Assembly (NCBI RefSeq): GCF_017313225.1 | Contig: NZ_JAFLNE010000001.1 | Span: forward strand, 620,001 to 684,000 | Direction: 5' to 3' | DNA length: 64,000 nucleotides | DNA from: Allomuricauda sp. CAU 1633 | Lineage (GTDB): Bacteria; Bacteroidota; Bacteroidia; Flavobacteriales; Flavobacteriaceae | Shown here: in pieces, positions 26,725-35,558 of the stretch | How the letters are laid out: each line of letters begins with the position of its first letter | Position numbering within the stretch: the stretch's first letter is position 1 | Translations under genes and position numbers: made by a program | Notes under the pieces: model-generated | The model's database searches: none | What the model saw: only the letters and a program-made list of their open reading frames with translations | What the model was told of the DNA's origin: nothing

Positions 26725-28392
26725 CTAGAACAGGCCAGTAATTTCCCCATCATCATTTATGTCGATATTTTCCGAGGCGGGATGCGCTGGCAATCCGGGC
26801 ATTCGCATAATGTCACCTGTAATGGGGATCAAAAACCCAGCACCAACCGCAATTTCAATCTCCCGTACCGTAATGATAAAATCCTTGGGCCTTCCCAACA
26901 ATGCTGGATTGTCCGATAATGACTTTTGGGTCTTCGCAATACAAACGGGTAGCTGCTCCAATCCCAAGTCAGCAATTTTCCGAAGGTTGGCTTTGGCTCT
27001 AGCCGTGTAATCCACATACTCAGCTCCGTAGATTTCGGTGGCGATAGTGGCAATTTTATCGGTGACACTGGAATTCCAATCGTACAGTGGTTTAAAGTTT
27101 GAGGCGTTGGACTCTACCACATCAATCACCTTTTGAGCCAAATCCAAGGCACCTTCCCCACCTTTTGCCCACACATCGGCCACCGCTACGCGAATACCTT
27201 TGGAAGCGGCCAAATCCTTGATCACCTGAATTTCTTCTTCGGTATCAGAAGTAAACTTGTTAATGGAAATCACGGGAACTACTTGGAATTTGGCAATGTT
27301 TTCCAAATGTTTTTCCAGATTGGGCAGTCCTTTTTTCAAGGTTTCTACATCTGGGATGGTCAACGATTTTAAATCCGCTCCCCCGTGATATTTTAGAGCA
27401 CGGATAGTGGTAGTAAGCACCACAGCCTTTGGTTTTAATTCAGCACTTTGGCACTTGATGTCGAAGAATTTTTCGGCCCCAAGGTCAAATCCAAAACCCG
27501 CTTCGGTGACCGTGTATTCGGAGTGCGACATCCCCATTAAAGTGGCAATAACTGTATTGGTGCCTTGGGCAATATTGGCAAATGGACCACCATGAATGAT
27601 GGCCGGATTCCCCTCAATGGTCTGCACCAAATTGGGCTTAATGGCATCTTTCAGCAAAGCGGCCATAGCCCCTTCCGCTTTTAAGTCCTTAGCGTAAATG
27701 GGTTTTTTATCAAAAGTATAGCCCACGAAAATGTTCCCTAATCGCGCTTTTAAATCACTGAGGTTTTCGGCCAAGCAGAGAATGGCCATGATTTCTGAAG
27801 CGGCAGTAATATCAAAACCGGTTTCCCGAGGAACACCCGAAGTGGTTCCGCCCAAACCCACGATCACATGTCGTAAGGAACGATCATTCATGTCCATTAC
27901 GCGTTTCCAGCCAATGGTACGGGGATCCAAAAGCAAGGAATTGGTTTTACTTTGAATGTTGTTGTCGATAATGGCGGCCAAAAGATTGTGCGCTTTTTCT
28001 ATGGCAGCAAAATCCCCTGTAAAATGCAGATTGATGTCCTCCATGGGCAATACCTGGGAATAGCCACCCCCAGTCGCACCTCCTTTTATTCCAAAAACAG
28101 GCCCCAATGAAGGTTCACGAAGCACCACCGTGGTTTTCTTTTTCAACCGATTCAAACCTTCAGAAAGTCCAATAGACATGGTGGTCTTCCCCTCACCGGC
28201 AGGAGTTGGGGAAATGGCTGAAACCAAGATAAGATGACTCTTTTTGGCCTTTTCCTTATCAATCGCTTTTAAAGGGAGTTTGGCTTTGTACTTCCCGTAC
28301 ATTTCAATGGCATCAGCAGGGATTCCAAACTTTTCGGAAATAGCAGAAATGGGTTGAAGTTCAACCTCCTTCGCAATTTGCAAATCGGTCAT
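26725..28392 (-). CDS. fhs: Formate--tetrahydrofolate ligase
   Basis: 555 residues, the normal length. The ATP-binding P-loop TPAGEGKTT is at about 62-70, followed by family signatures VLREPSLGPVFGIKGGATGGG, NLHFTGDFAAI and the C-terminal TGDIMRMPGLPAHPASENID. It joins formate to tetrahydrofolate at the cost of ATP, giving 10-formyl-THF for purine and one-carbon metabolism in the cytoplasm. It has a same-strand upstream neighbour (FAD-linked oxidase) separated by a hairpin. Confidence 0.97.
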   Translation of the reverse strand: MTDLQIAKEVELQPISAISEKFGIPADAIEMYGKYKAKLPLKAIDKEKAKKSHLILVSAISPTPAGEGKTTMSIGLSEGLNRLKKKTTVVLREPSLGPVFGIKGGATGGGYSQVLPMEDINLHFTGDFAAIEKAHNLLAAIIDNNIQSKTNSLLLDPRTIGWKRVMDMNDRSLRHVIVGLGGTTSGVPRETGFDITAASEIMAILCLAENLSDLKARLGNIFVGYTFDKKPIYAKDLKAEGAMAALLKDAIKPNLVQTIEGNPAIIHGGPFANIAQGTNTVIATLMGMSHSEYTVTEAGFGFDLGAEKFFDIKCQSAELKPKAVVLTTTIRALKYHGGADLKSLTIPDVETLKKGLPNLEKHLENIAKFQVVPVISINKFTSDTEEEIQVIKDLAASKGIRVAVADVWAKGGEGALDLAQKVIDVVESNASNFKPLYDWNSSVTDKIATIATEIYGAEYVDYTARAKANLRKIADLGLEQLPVCIAKTQKSLSDNPALLGRPKDFIITVREIEIAVGAGFLIPITGDIMRMPGLPAHPASENIDINDDGEITGLF

Positions 28393-28416
28393 AAGTGGTA
28401 TGTTGAGTTAGCATTG

Positions 28417-28439
28417 AAAACCCGAATAGGATTCGGGTT
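28417..28439 (-). terminator. Terminator hairpin between the oxidase gene and fhs
   Basis: AACCCGAA (28419-28426) and TTCGGGTT (28432-28439) form a perfect 8-bp stem with a 5-base loop. On the minus strand it ends in a short TTTT, so it is a moderate terminator of the oxidase gene. Confidence 0.6.
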
Positions 28440-28475
28440 CCACCCTACAATATACCATAATCGGACAAGATTTGC

Positions 28476-29837
28476 CTAGTAAATGTTCAAATCCAGATAG
28501 TCATTCTTGAATTTTCCTTCAGGGTCATATTTTTTGGCCAAGGCTAAGAAATCGCCGAATTTCTCGTACCGCTCATGCAGCGTATTTGGGTCTACTGTGA
28601 ACAATTTTCCCCAATGCGGTTTTACATTGAATGGAGCCAGTGCTGCTTCAATTTTTGGGAGCAACGCCATGACTTCTGCTGGTTTTTGTTTCCAGGTAAA
28701 GTGAATGGCCACAGAATCTTGATGGTAACAGGGACTCATCCAAAATTCATCGGCAGCAATGGTGCGCACTTCTGTAATCATCAAATGCGGATTGATCTCA
28801 TTCTTCATTTTTTCCAATGCCAAGATAGCCTCCGCTGCATTTTCACGGGGGATAAAGAATTCTGACTGCAGTTCTTCACCAGCACTTGGAGTAAAGCCCA
28901 TTTTAAAGTGAGGCAAGCGGTCATACCACGGCCCAGGAATACCCATTTGTTCTGAACAGGCTTCCGCGGAAAGAGCGGCAATCGGATGTACATTTTCCGT
29001 GGCGGCCTTAGCTTCATGAAATTCATCACCCAAGGCTTCATGCTCTGCATCTACCCGACGTTTTATCCAAACCTCACTGATTTTGTCATCCATCCAATCC
29101 GTAAATAGGCTTACACTATATCCGGCAGACATGATTTCATCAAAATTTTCGACCATGGCGCTTAAAGGCAAGTCCAAAAAAATGTTTTGGGTAACATCAA
29201 AAGCCTCTTGAATTTCCAAGGTAACCTTGGTAACTATGCCAAAAGCACCCAATCCCACCACGATACCATAAAAGTCGGGATGGTTGCGGTCTAGGGTCAC
29301 CAGTTCACCACTTGGGGTAACCAGTTCCAAAGCCACTACTGGAGTGGCCAAATTGCCATTGGCGACCCCAGAGCCATGTGTTCCTGTAGAACAGGCACCT
29401 GCCACCGTAATATGGGGTAAGGAGGCCAGATTATGAAGTGCATAACCCTTTTTATAAAGTTCTTCACTAAAATCCCCGTACCGAGCACCACTTTCCACAG
29501 TGATGGTCTTGTTTTCGGTATCCAGACTGACCACTCTGTTCAGGTTTTTGGTGGAAATCTGATTTTTGGGACTATCCGCAATGTTGTTAAAGCAGTGTCG
29601 GGAGCCCAAGGCCTTTTGCTGACCCAATTCTTTTACCAATTGTTGTACCTCTTCGGTGGAGGTAGGCTCATATAATTTTTCGGCTTTGTAGGTATAATTA
29701 CCGGCCCAATTTGTTCGAGGAGGAGTAGCTTGTGCGGTCACGGTTTCTTTTTTCTTGTCCAAACAGGCGAGATTGGGCAGTAACATTCCGCCTGCCACGG
29801 CCATGGAGGATGATTTAATGAATTGCTTACGTTTCAT
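28476..29837 (-). CDS. FAD-linked oxidase, aldonolactone/alditol oxidase type
   Basis: 453 residues. The N-terminus (MKRKQFIKSSSMAVAGG) is an export signal of a Tat-like type with a possible lipobox ending in PNLAC. Residues of about 45-220 are an FAD-binding type 4 domain with GSRHCFNNIADS (the His is at the position used for covalent flavin attachment in alditol oxidases) and GACSTGTHGSG. The C-terminal half is the D-arabinono-1,4-lactone oxidase domain (HWGKLFTVDP, YEKFGDFLAL). Family members oxidise sugar alcohols or aldonolactones with O2, making H2O2. The substrate here is unknown. The protein is probably periplasmic. Confidence 0.87.
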   Translation of the reverse strand: MKRKQFIKSSSMAVAGGMLLPNLACLDKKKETVTAQATPPRTNWAGNYTYKAEKLYEPTSTEEVQQLVKELGQQKALGSRHCFNNIADSPKNQISTKNLNRVVSLDTENKTITVESGARYGDFSEELYKKGYALHNLASLPHITVAGACSTGTHGSGVANGNLATPVVALELVTPSGELVTLDRNHPDFYGIVVGLGAFGIVTKVTLEIQEAFDVTQNIFLDLPLSAMVENFDEIMSAGYSVSLFTDWMDDKISEVWIKRRVDAEHEALGDEFHEAKAATENVHPIAALSAEACSEQMGIPGPWYDRLPHFKMGFTPSAGEELQSEFFIPRENAAEAILALEKMKNEINPHLMITEVRTIAADEFWMSPCYHQDSVAIHFTWKQKPAEVMALLPKIEAALAPFNVKPHWGKLFTVDPNTLHERYEKFGDFLALAKKYDPEGKFKNDYLDLNIY

Positions 29838-29964
29838 AGAGGAAAGGTTTGTTCAGTTGTATGTGCAGGCCGCCCGCATGTGCTCTGAAGGGAACCTTTA
29901 CTAAGGTACGGAATTAGGGGCTAACATTCATCGCGAAGATTGTGAGCCGAATCCATTGGTGAGG

Positions 29965-30477
29965 TCACTCCACCCGAATACCCTTGGTGGTAAAGGAAAG
30001 TCCTTGTGACCCAGAAGTGGAGATCATAACGCCCTCAAAATAAGGTTCGTGTATGTTGGGCTTAATGGACCATTGGAACAAGAAATTGGCCCCTGTTCCA
30101 CCAGATTGGTCTTTTTCATCGATGACAATTTCCACAGTTTCCATGGGTTGGATGTAGATGGGTTTGTTGAAATAGGTGCGGATGGAATTGCCACGGGTAT
30201 CAAAGTACTCCGCTTTGCGGATGTAAATGGTATCCCTAAGGTTGGTGTTCCGCATGCTGATTGTGCCCGTAAGGTTATGGGTGCGGTGTTCTGTTTCGCT
30301 ATAGATTTGGGAATAGACGGAAAGGTAACTGATGCCCTGAACCAAAGAATCACTGGCCGAAAGGGTTGTCATACGGTTATTCCAGTTTACTGGATGCATG
30401 GAACTCACCTCTTTTTGCGTTTTTTCGGCGCAGGAAAGGATAAAGAGCGACAAAACGATCAGGACCAACTTTTGCAT
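29965..30477 (-). CDS. DUF3124 lipoprotein
   Basis: 170 residues with a lipoprotein signal (LSLFILSC, Cys16). The body matches DUF3124: YLSVYSQIYSETEHRTHNL, LTGTISMRNTNLRDTIYI, YFNKPIYIQPMETVEIVI and GTGANFLFQWS. The family is made of small exported beta-sandwich proteins of unknown role. It is likely to be attached to a membrane on the periplasmic side. No co-transcribed partner is evident. Confidence 0.85.
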   Translation of the reverse strand: MQKLVLIVLSLFILSCAEKTQKEVSSMHPVNWNNRMTTLSASDSLVQGISYLSVYSQIYSETEHRTHNLTGTISMRNTNLRDTIYIRKAEYFDTRGNSIRTYFNKPIYIQPMETVEIVIDEKDQSGGTGANFLFQWSIKPNIHEPYFEGVMISTSGSQGLSFTTKGIRVE

Positions 30478-30551
30478 AGGGCAGTATTAGGTCTGACTAA
30501 GATACGGAATAGCACTTTAAGTCTTTTTAGAAATAGCTTGATCTTATGTTA

Positions 30552-33098
30552 TCAATTGCATAAGCCATTGGCAATATCTGTTTGGGAAGGGTTGTAGAAA
30601 TTACCTTCTACATTATAGGTTCCCGAAAAATTATTGTTCATTAACAATTGTAAGGAGCAAAAATCATACAAAGAAGTGTTATTGGTAATTTCCAAGTCTC
30701 CTTCTAGAGTCTTGAAGTTTGTAAAACCACCCAATTCTTGTAATCCCTCATTGCCATCAATCACTAGATTTCCGCTAATTCGGTCTAACCTATCAAAAGC
30801 CCAAATATTATTGTGCAAATCATTCCCTCTAATAATCAAATCCCCACCAATTAATAATAAATTATTAAGGGTACTCAAGACTTCTAAAGACTCATTACCC
30901 TCTATTATGAGGTTTCCAGAGATTGAACTTAGATAATCAAAGTCATTCAAGGTTACCAAAGACACATTGTCTTTTATAATAAGGTCTCCGATGATTGAAT
31001 CAATTGCTAGACCATAAGTATTTTCTAAGGCAGGATTATTCGTTATTAAAAAGCTTCCCGAAATAGTATCCAACTGTAGTAAACCAGTAAGAGAGGTTAA
31101 ATTTGAATTGGAATCTATCTCAAAATTCCCACCAACTTCGTCTAATTGACTTAAACCTGAAAAATCAGTTAGTTTTGTGTTGGCGATATAAATGCCACTC
31201 CCAACGGTGAGTATGTTTTTAAACCCATCAATATTGCTCAAAGATTCATTGCCAAAAACCTGAATTCCAAATTCAATCGATATTAAATTTCCAAAACCTA
31301 TTAAACTGACCAAGGCATTGTTGTTGTCAAATTGTATACCTCCTAAAGATTCCAGTAGGGTAAATCCAGAAACTTCAATCAATGCATCGTTGCCCCTGAG
31401 AATGAAAAGGCCACCAATATGGGTTAGGTTATCAAAACCTGTGATTTCCGTTAAAGCATAGCTTTGGAAAAAATAAAAATCACCGGCGATAGTTTCTAGG
31501 TTGGTCAGTGCACTTATGTCTGACAGTTCAGAATTAAAATATAGATTAAGGTCACCATTTACTGTGGTGACTGAACCAAGCCCTTGTACACTGGTTAAGG
31601 CAGAGTTATTTGAAATATCCAATATGCCATTGACCAATGTAATTTTTTCCAAGCCTTGCAAGTTGAGCAAGGCATCATTTTGAACAATTTCGATATTGCC
31701 CCCAATGGATTCCACATTGGTCAATCCTGTAATATTGGCCAATAGATTGTTACCAGAAATAAACAACTTGCCCCCAATACTGGTTAGGTTGCTAAAGCCA
31801 TTAAGGTTTGCAAGGGAATTATTGAACTGCACGGTGAGGTCTCCACCAATAGTTTTTAAATCGCCTAAGCCATCAATTTGGGTAAGGGGTGCATTGTTTG
31901 CAAAAATGGTCAAAAAGGAGGCCACGGTTTCTATGGTGCTTAATCCATCCAAATTGGTGATGTCTGTTTGCCCATTTGCAAGGTTCCCAATGGTAATGCT
32001 TCCATTTACCCCAATATAACCCTCTTCACCAAAATCATCTATTTGCTGCTGACTGGTAAATACAAGATCACCCTCATAAACTGTATTGGCATTTGAAACT
32101 TCAGAGGTAGTAAAAGTGCGTTGCTCCCCATAGGATGTTCCTTCGCTATTGGTGGCATACGCCCGTACATAATATTCGGTACTGGCTTCCAGTTCGGTCA
32201 AATTGCTGATAAAACTATCGTCTCCTGTTCCATCAGAAGTACTATTGTCATTTATGGTAGGGTCAGGATTAACGCTCCAGCAAATTCCTTTGGAAATGAT
32301 TTCACTGCCGCCATTGGTTACAATACTTCCTCCGCTTACAGCTGTGGTTACACCTATTTCGGTGATAGATGTAGTTGAAACCGTAGGAGTGGTCAGGGAT
32401 ACTTCTTCCAACGTAGTAAAGCTAACCTGTTCTCCATACGCTGTTCCTTCACTGTTGGTGGCATATGCCCGTACATAATATTCGGTATTGGCATCCAGTT
32501 CCGTAAGATTGCTGGTAAAGCTATCGTCTCCTGTTCCTTCAGAAGTACTATTGTCATTTGTGGTAGGATCAGGATTAACACTCCAACAGATTCCTTTGGA
32601 AATAATTTCACTCCCGCCATTGGTTACAATACTTCCTCCGCTTACAGCTGTGGTCACACCTATTTCGGTGATGGACGTGGTTGAAACCGTTGGAGCGGAC
32701 AAGGATTCTTCTTCCAAAGTCGTAAAACTGACTTGCTCCCCATACGCTGTTCCTTCGCTATTGGTGGCATACGCCCGCACGTAATATTCGGTGTTGGCAT
32801 CCAGGCCCGTAAGATTGCTAGTAAAACTGCCCGTTCCAGTGCCGTTGGAAGTAATATTGTCCGCAGTGGTTGGGTTGGCGCTGGTGCTCCAACAAATTCC
32901 TCGTGAAATGATATTGGCTCCTCCGTCATCGGTGATATTACCTCCACTTACTGCTGTTGTTTCTTCAATTGCGGTAACCGCTGTTGTGGAAACTGTTGGT
33001 GCTAATAGCGTTTCTTCTGGAGGTGTGGGGTCATCAGAGCTTGAACTACATGCGTAAATAGCAAGACCAAGTAGGAGGATTGGGACAAATTTTTTCAT
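30552..33098 (-). CDS. Surface lipoprotein with fibronectin-like repeats and about 18 L-domain repeats
   Basis: 848 residues from the ATG at 33098, which gives a lipoprotein signal (GLAIYACSSSSDD, Cys17). Residues 31-336 are three 102-residue repeats of the Bacteroidota fibronectin III-like type (ISKGICWSVNPDPT, ANTEYYVRAYATNSEGTAYG). From about 350 to the end are around 18 repeats of 23-24 residues with the pattern GG-x-L-x-I-x-x-N-x-x-L-x-x-L-x-G-L-x-x-L-x-x-I, resembling the receptor L-domain/leucine-rich solenoid. The SSSSDD tail after Cys17 is typical of surface-exported lipoproteins. A role in adhesion or binding is likely; there is no enzyme domain. A longer in-frame start exists but lacks a signal peptide. 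Confidence 0.88.
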   Translation of the reverse strand: MKKFVPILLLGLAIYACSSSSDDPTPPEETLLAPTVSTTAVTAIEETTAVSGGNITDDGGANIISRGICWSTSANPTTADNITSNGTGTGSFTSNLTGLDANTEYYVRAYATNSEGTAYGEQVSFTTLEEESLSAPTVSTTSITEIGVTTAVSGGSIVTNGGSEIISKGICWSVNPDPTTNDNSTSEGTGDDSFTSNLTELDANTEYYVRAYATNSEGTAYGEQVSFTTLEEVSLTTPTVSTTSITEIGVTTAVSGGSIVTNGGSEIISKGICWSVNPDPTINDNSTSDGTGDDSFISNLTELEASTEYYVRAYATNSEGTSYGEQRTFTTSEVSNANTVYEGDLVFTSQQQIDDFGEEGYIGVNGSITIGNLANGQTDITNLDGLSTIETVASFLTIFANNAPLTQIDGLGDLKTIGGDLTVQFNNSLANLNGFSNLTSIGGKLFISGNNLLANITGLTNVESIGGNIEIVQNDALLNLQGLEKITLVNGILDISNNSALTSVQGLGSVTTVNGDLNLYFNSELSDISALTNLETIAGDFYFFQSYALTEITGFDNLTHIGGLFILRGNDALIEVSGFTLLESLGGIQFDNNNALVSLIGFGNLISIEFGIQVFGNESLSNIDGFKNILTVGSGIYIANTKLTDFSGLSQLDEVGGNFEIDSNSNLTSLTGLLQLDTISGSFLITNNPALENTYGLAIDSIIGDLIIKDNVSLVTLNDFDYLSSISGNLIIEGNESLEVLSTLNNLLLIGGDLIIRGNDLHNNIWAFDRLDRISGNLVIDGNEGLQELGGFTNFKTLEGDLEITNNTSLYDFCSLQLLMNNNFSGTYNVEGNFYNPSQTDIANGLCN
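32091..33008 (-). repeat. Three tandem 306-bp coding repeats
   Basis: The units are 33008-32703, 32702-32397 and 32396-32091. The second and third differ at only a few positions over most of their length at the DNA level; the first is more diverged. They encode the three fibronectin-like domains of the surface lipoprotein. The close DNA match of units two and three points to a recent duplication or gene conversion. Confidence 0.92.
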
Positions 33099-33160
33099 TA
33101 GAGGTTGATTGATAGTTTGAATTAAAAATAGGATTTTTCTGATAGTGATCCTGATTTGCA

Positions 33161-33168
33161 CAAACCTA
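33161..33168 (-). promoter_or_regulatory. Possible -7 box of the repeat lipoprotein gene
   Basis: On the minus strand this reads TAGGTTTG, an exact TANNTTTG. It would give a leader of about 55 bases. No -33 TTG is seen at the usual distance. The remaining bases between 33099 and 33313 show nothing else. Confidence 0.4.
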
Positions 33169-33313
33169 TTAAAAAAAATAGGAAGCATATAAAAAGATGA
33201 GAGCCTAACAGCTAATTTTTGGACCCTTAATCGAAACCCTCTCAGCAAATTTCTTTATCGGGTATTCTATTCTTTGACCTACCATTTGTTATGCACTCTT
33301 GTACAATTGGTTA

Positions 33314-33712
33314 TCATTTAAGTTGACTGCGAATAGGTTTTGTCCAATACAAAATCAAAAAAATAATTGAGGGGATTAAAAAGAATGTTGCAAAACCATA
33401 TGTTATTTTGTCCGATCCATTAATGAAATTTTTGAACATCAACGTAGTAATTAAAACTCTACTGATGTAAACAGATTGAAATAGGGTGTAGATATAAAGA
33501 CCGATTCTTTTTCTTTGAATCATAAAAAATGCACCCATTAATGTTCCAATAGCAGAGTCTGCATAAACCCAATCACCAACATAATAGTTGTTTCCCTCTA
33601 TCATAGAGGCCATTTCATAAAAATAGGCCCGGGCCATGGTAAAAATGGAACCGATAATGGTCAAAATACAAAGGGAGACTAAAAGCGTCGCGTTATTTTT
33701 TTGATTGATCAT
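33314..33712 (-). CDS. Small membrane protein of unknown function
   Basis: 132 residues with about four hydrophobic segments (8-27, 46-62, 66-90 and 104-122). Charged residues sit between them (QRKR and TKPIRSQLK), which suggests that the ends are cytoplasmic. No known family is recognised. The hydrophobic pattern and the neighbours do not suggest a function. Confidence 0.65.
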   Translation of the reverse strand: MINQKNNATLLVSLCILTIIGSIFTMARAYFYEMASMIEGNNYYVGDWVYADSAIGTLMGAFFMIQRKRIGLYIYTLFQSVYISRVLITTLMFKNFINGSDKITYGFATFFLIPSIIFLILYWTKPIRSQLK

Positions 33713-33850
33713 ACGTTTCGTTTTTTATGACCCTTAAAGTATATAATGAAATATTGGAGAATTGGTGGAGATTGATGGTTATTGGATATCAATTGATGAA
33801 AGGCCAAATGCCCTACCTAAAGCGTAACATTCTTGGGCGAATATTGGTAA

Positions 33851-33873
33851 GACCCTGAAATGAATTCAGGGTG
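33851..33873. repeat. REP-like hairpin
   Basis: ACCCTGAA (33852-33859) and TTCAGGGT (33865-33872) form a perfect 8-bp stem around ATGAA, flanked by G and GAC. Hairpins of the form GTCACCCTGAA-TTCAGGGTCTC are, from memory, dispersed intergenic repeats in Bacteroidota genomes. Bases 33713-33850 hold nothing else that I recognise. It may also stop transcription of the lipoprotein gene that ends at 33890. Confidence 0.55.
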
Positions 33874-33889
33874 ACGAATCGAAATTTAA

Positions 33890-34264
33890 TCAGTCTTCAA
33901 CCAAGGTGAGGCTCAAAGTCCCATATTGCCCTTGAAACTCGGGGACATCCAATTGATAGGTATAGTTGCCTTGGGCCAGCGGGGTCTCCCCAACATAATC
34001 TATGGGTTGAATGGTATAGGTTTCCCCATCAATGGTGAGTTCTATAAAACCATAGCTATAGGCCCTATCAAATTCTTTATACCCTGAGATTTCCCCTGCG
34101 GCCAAATTGCCATAATTTTCTTGTTCACCATAGGGACTAACGACGATGTTCTCAAAATCAAAATCGCTCACGTTGGACAGGCGGATGTAGACGGGGCCAT
34201 AGTCCTCATCGGAGCAGGCAACAAGGCCCACAAGGACACAAAGAAGGAGGATCACTTGTTTCAT
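33890..34264 (-). CDS. Small lipoprotein of unknown function
   Basis: 124 residues with a clear lipoprotein signal (VLVGLVACSDED, Cys17). The rest is predicted to be mostly beta strands (VYIRLSNVSDFDFENIVVSP, YGFIELTIDGETYTIQPID, NYTYQLDV). The acidic SDED after the Cys may act as a surface-export tag. No family is recognised. It is downstream of the HTH gene on the same strand with a 63-base gap. Confidence 0.75.
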   Translation of the reverse strand: MKQVILLLCVLVGLVACSDEDYGPVYIRLSNVSDFDFENIVVSPYGEQENYGNLAAGEISGYKEFDRAYSYGFIELTIDGETYTIQPIDYVGETPLAQGNYTYQLDVPEFQGQYGTLSLTLVED

Positions 34265-34327
34265 GGGTTGAGGTCTTTACCGTACTGATGTGGTTATGGC
34301 CCATGGGTTGCGCAGACTACGTTTAAA

Positions 34328-34552
34328 TTAATCGAAACCCTCACTGAAAAATTCCTCTAGGGTCATGTCAAAAGCTTGGGCAATTTTGAGCAGACTGGTG
34401 TATTGCATATCGGTTCCAGTTTCGTAACGACCATATTGTGCCCGATGGATGCTATTGTCGTAGGCAAAACTTTCATAACTAGAATATCCCTTTTGAAGTC
34501 GTAAGGATTTGATACGCTCAGCTAACTTCTTAATCTCTTTGGATTTGTCCAT
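34328..34552 (-). CDS. HTH (XRE-type) transcriptional regulator
   Basis: 74 residues. The whole protein is a Cro/C1-type helix-turn-helix: IKKLAERIKSLRLQKGYS, SYESFAYDNSIHRAQYGRYE as the recognition part, and the closing LLKIAQAFDMTLEEFF. It is a DNA-binding repressor or activator without a sensor domain. It is divergent from a 63-residue gene, and two imperfect palindromes of 20 bp lie between the two starts and may be its operators. Confidence 0.9.
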   Translation of the reverse strand: MDKSKEIKKLAERIKSLRLQKGYSSYESFAYDNSIHRAQYGRYETGTDMQYTSLLKIAQAFDMTLEEFFSEGFD

Positions 34553-34584
34553 AAAGTAAAGAAATCAAGAGTACTATCAATAAG

Positions 34585-34604
34585 TAACTACTAATTAGTG
34601 GTTA
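34585..34604. promoter_or_regulatory. 20-bp imperfect palindrome, candidate operator
   Basis: TAACTACTAATTAGTGGTTA is self-complementary except for one pair (T34589/G34600). It is centred 42 bases from the HTH start and 52 bases from the small gene's start. Confidence 0.55.
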
Positions 34605-34616
34605 TTTTGAAATCTT

Positions 34617-34636
34617 TTTATATCTTTAGATATAAA
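34617..34636. promoter_or_regulatory. Second 20-bp palindrome over a -7 box
   Basis: TTTATATCTTTAGATATAAA has perfect 9-base arms around two central bases and contains TATCTTTA (34621-34628), a near-consensus -7 box for the rightward gene. A regulator bound here would cover that promoter. Confidence 0.55.
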
Positions 34637-34646
34637 TGTCCCAAAC

Positions 34647-34838
34647 ATGGATGAAACCCAAATCACACAACTCCAAGACTGGATTACCGATACCTACGGT
34701 ACACCGGAAGCACTGGCTCATTATCTAGATTTGGCCGTGGAAATGTTATTTTACTTGGAACTAGATGTCTTTGAGCAGATTGAAGTGCAGGATGTGGTGA
34801 CGACACTTAAGGGGATTAAGAGGGTTTTTAGGAAGTAG
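34647..34838 (+). CDS. Small acidic protein of unknown function
   Basis: 63 residues, mostly helical and acidic in the first 50 residues with a basic end (GIKRVFRK). It has no signal peptide, membrane segment or known motif. It is transcribed away from the HTH gene across a 94-base gap with two palindromes. The pairing suggests that it is controlled by the HTH protein, or that the two form a unit, but there is no evidence for a toxin fold. Confidence 0.65.
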   Translation: MDETQITQLQDWITDTYGTPEALAHYLDLAVEMLFYLELDVFEQIEVQDVVTTLKGIKRVFRK

Positions 34839-34861
34839 GTTTATATATCATTTTGGGATCA

Positions 34862-35488
34862 CTATTCTAGCAGCCCAATTTTTTTGCCGATTTCCCGTTT
34901 TGATCGCTCAAATAGTTCACCTCCAAACTCTTCGTTGTCCAAAGAAATTGTGGTAATGTCCGTAACACCCATGATTCCAAAAATGAACTTGAGGTAGGTG
35001 CTTTGAAAATTCATATGTTCGTTTTTTTCGTTTTCACCATAACCCGTATCACCCCTACTGGATAGAATAAACATCCTTTTATCTTCCAGCAGTCCAACGT
35101 AATCTCCATCAGGTTTTCCAGAACGGAATCTCCATGTTTCATTGATACGCATGATTTGATCAATATATGCTTTTAATCCACTGGGTATAGACCAATTGTA
35201 CATTGGACTTCCAATCACATAGATGTCATTTTCTTTCAACTCTTTGATGAACTCATTACTCAACCTAACTCCTTTTTGATTGGCTTCGGTTCGGTTTTTG
35301 GGATTCGTGAATGCACTAGCTATCCAACTCTCATCAATTGGAGGAACAACATTGAGTCCAACCTCCCTTAAGGTAAAAACATCTTCAGGATACTTTTGTT
35401 TCCAATTTTCCATGAACAGTTCTGTGAGTTTTCTGCTTTGCGATTTTTTACCCCTTACACTTGCGTTGATGATAAGTACTCTTTTCAT
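34862..35488 (-). CDS. azoR: FMN-dependent NADH:quinone reductase / azoreductase
   Basis: 208 residues of the flavodoxin-like fold. The FMN phosphate loop is the N-terminal ASVRGKKSQSRKLT; PMYNWSIPSGLKAYIDQ (about 94-110) binds the isoalloxazine ring; SSRGDTGYG is the second flavin loop. These fit the AzoR family, which reduces quinones and azo compounds with NADH by two electrons and protects against electrophile stress. It is downstream of a Crp-like regulator on the same strand (70-base gap), which may control it. Confidence 0.92.
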   Translation of the reverse strand: MKRVLIINASVRGKKSQSRKLTELFMENWKQKYPEDVFTLREVGLNVVPPIDESWIASAFTNPKNRTEANQKGVRLSNEFIKELKENDIYVIGSPMYNWSIPSGLKAYIDQIMRINETWRFRSGKPDGDYVGLLEDKRMFILSSRGDTGYGENEKNEHMNFQSTYLKFIFGIMGVTDITTISLDNEEFGGELFERSKREIGKKIGLLE

Positions 35489-35558
35489 GTGCCTTATTTT
35501 TATAGCACAAAATTGACACGAAATGAAAATGTAAAAATTGACCTAGTTCAATAAAGAT

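Noticed and set aside
30049..30597. 182-codon open frame on the plus strand over the DUF3124 gene
   Set aside because: Antisense to a clear lipoprotein gene and without family resemblance.
32091..33008. Insertion sequence or duplicated gene suggested by 306-bp repeats
   Set aside because: The repeats are in frame within one gene and encode fibronectin-like domains; no transposase or terminal repeats.
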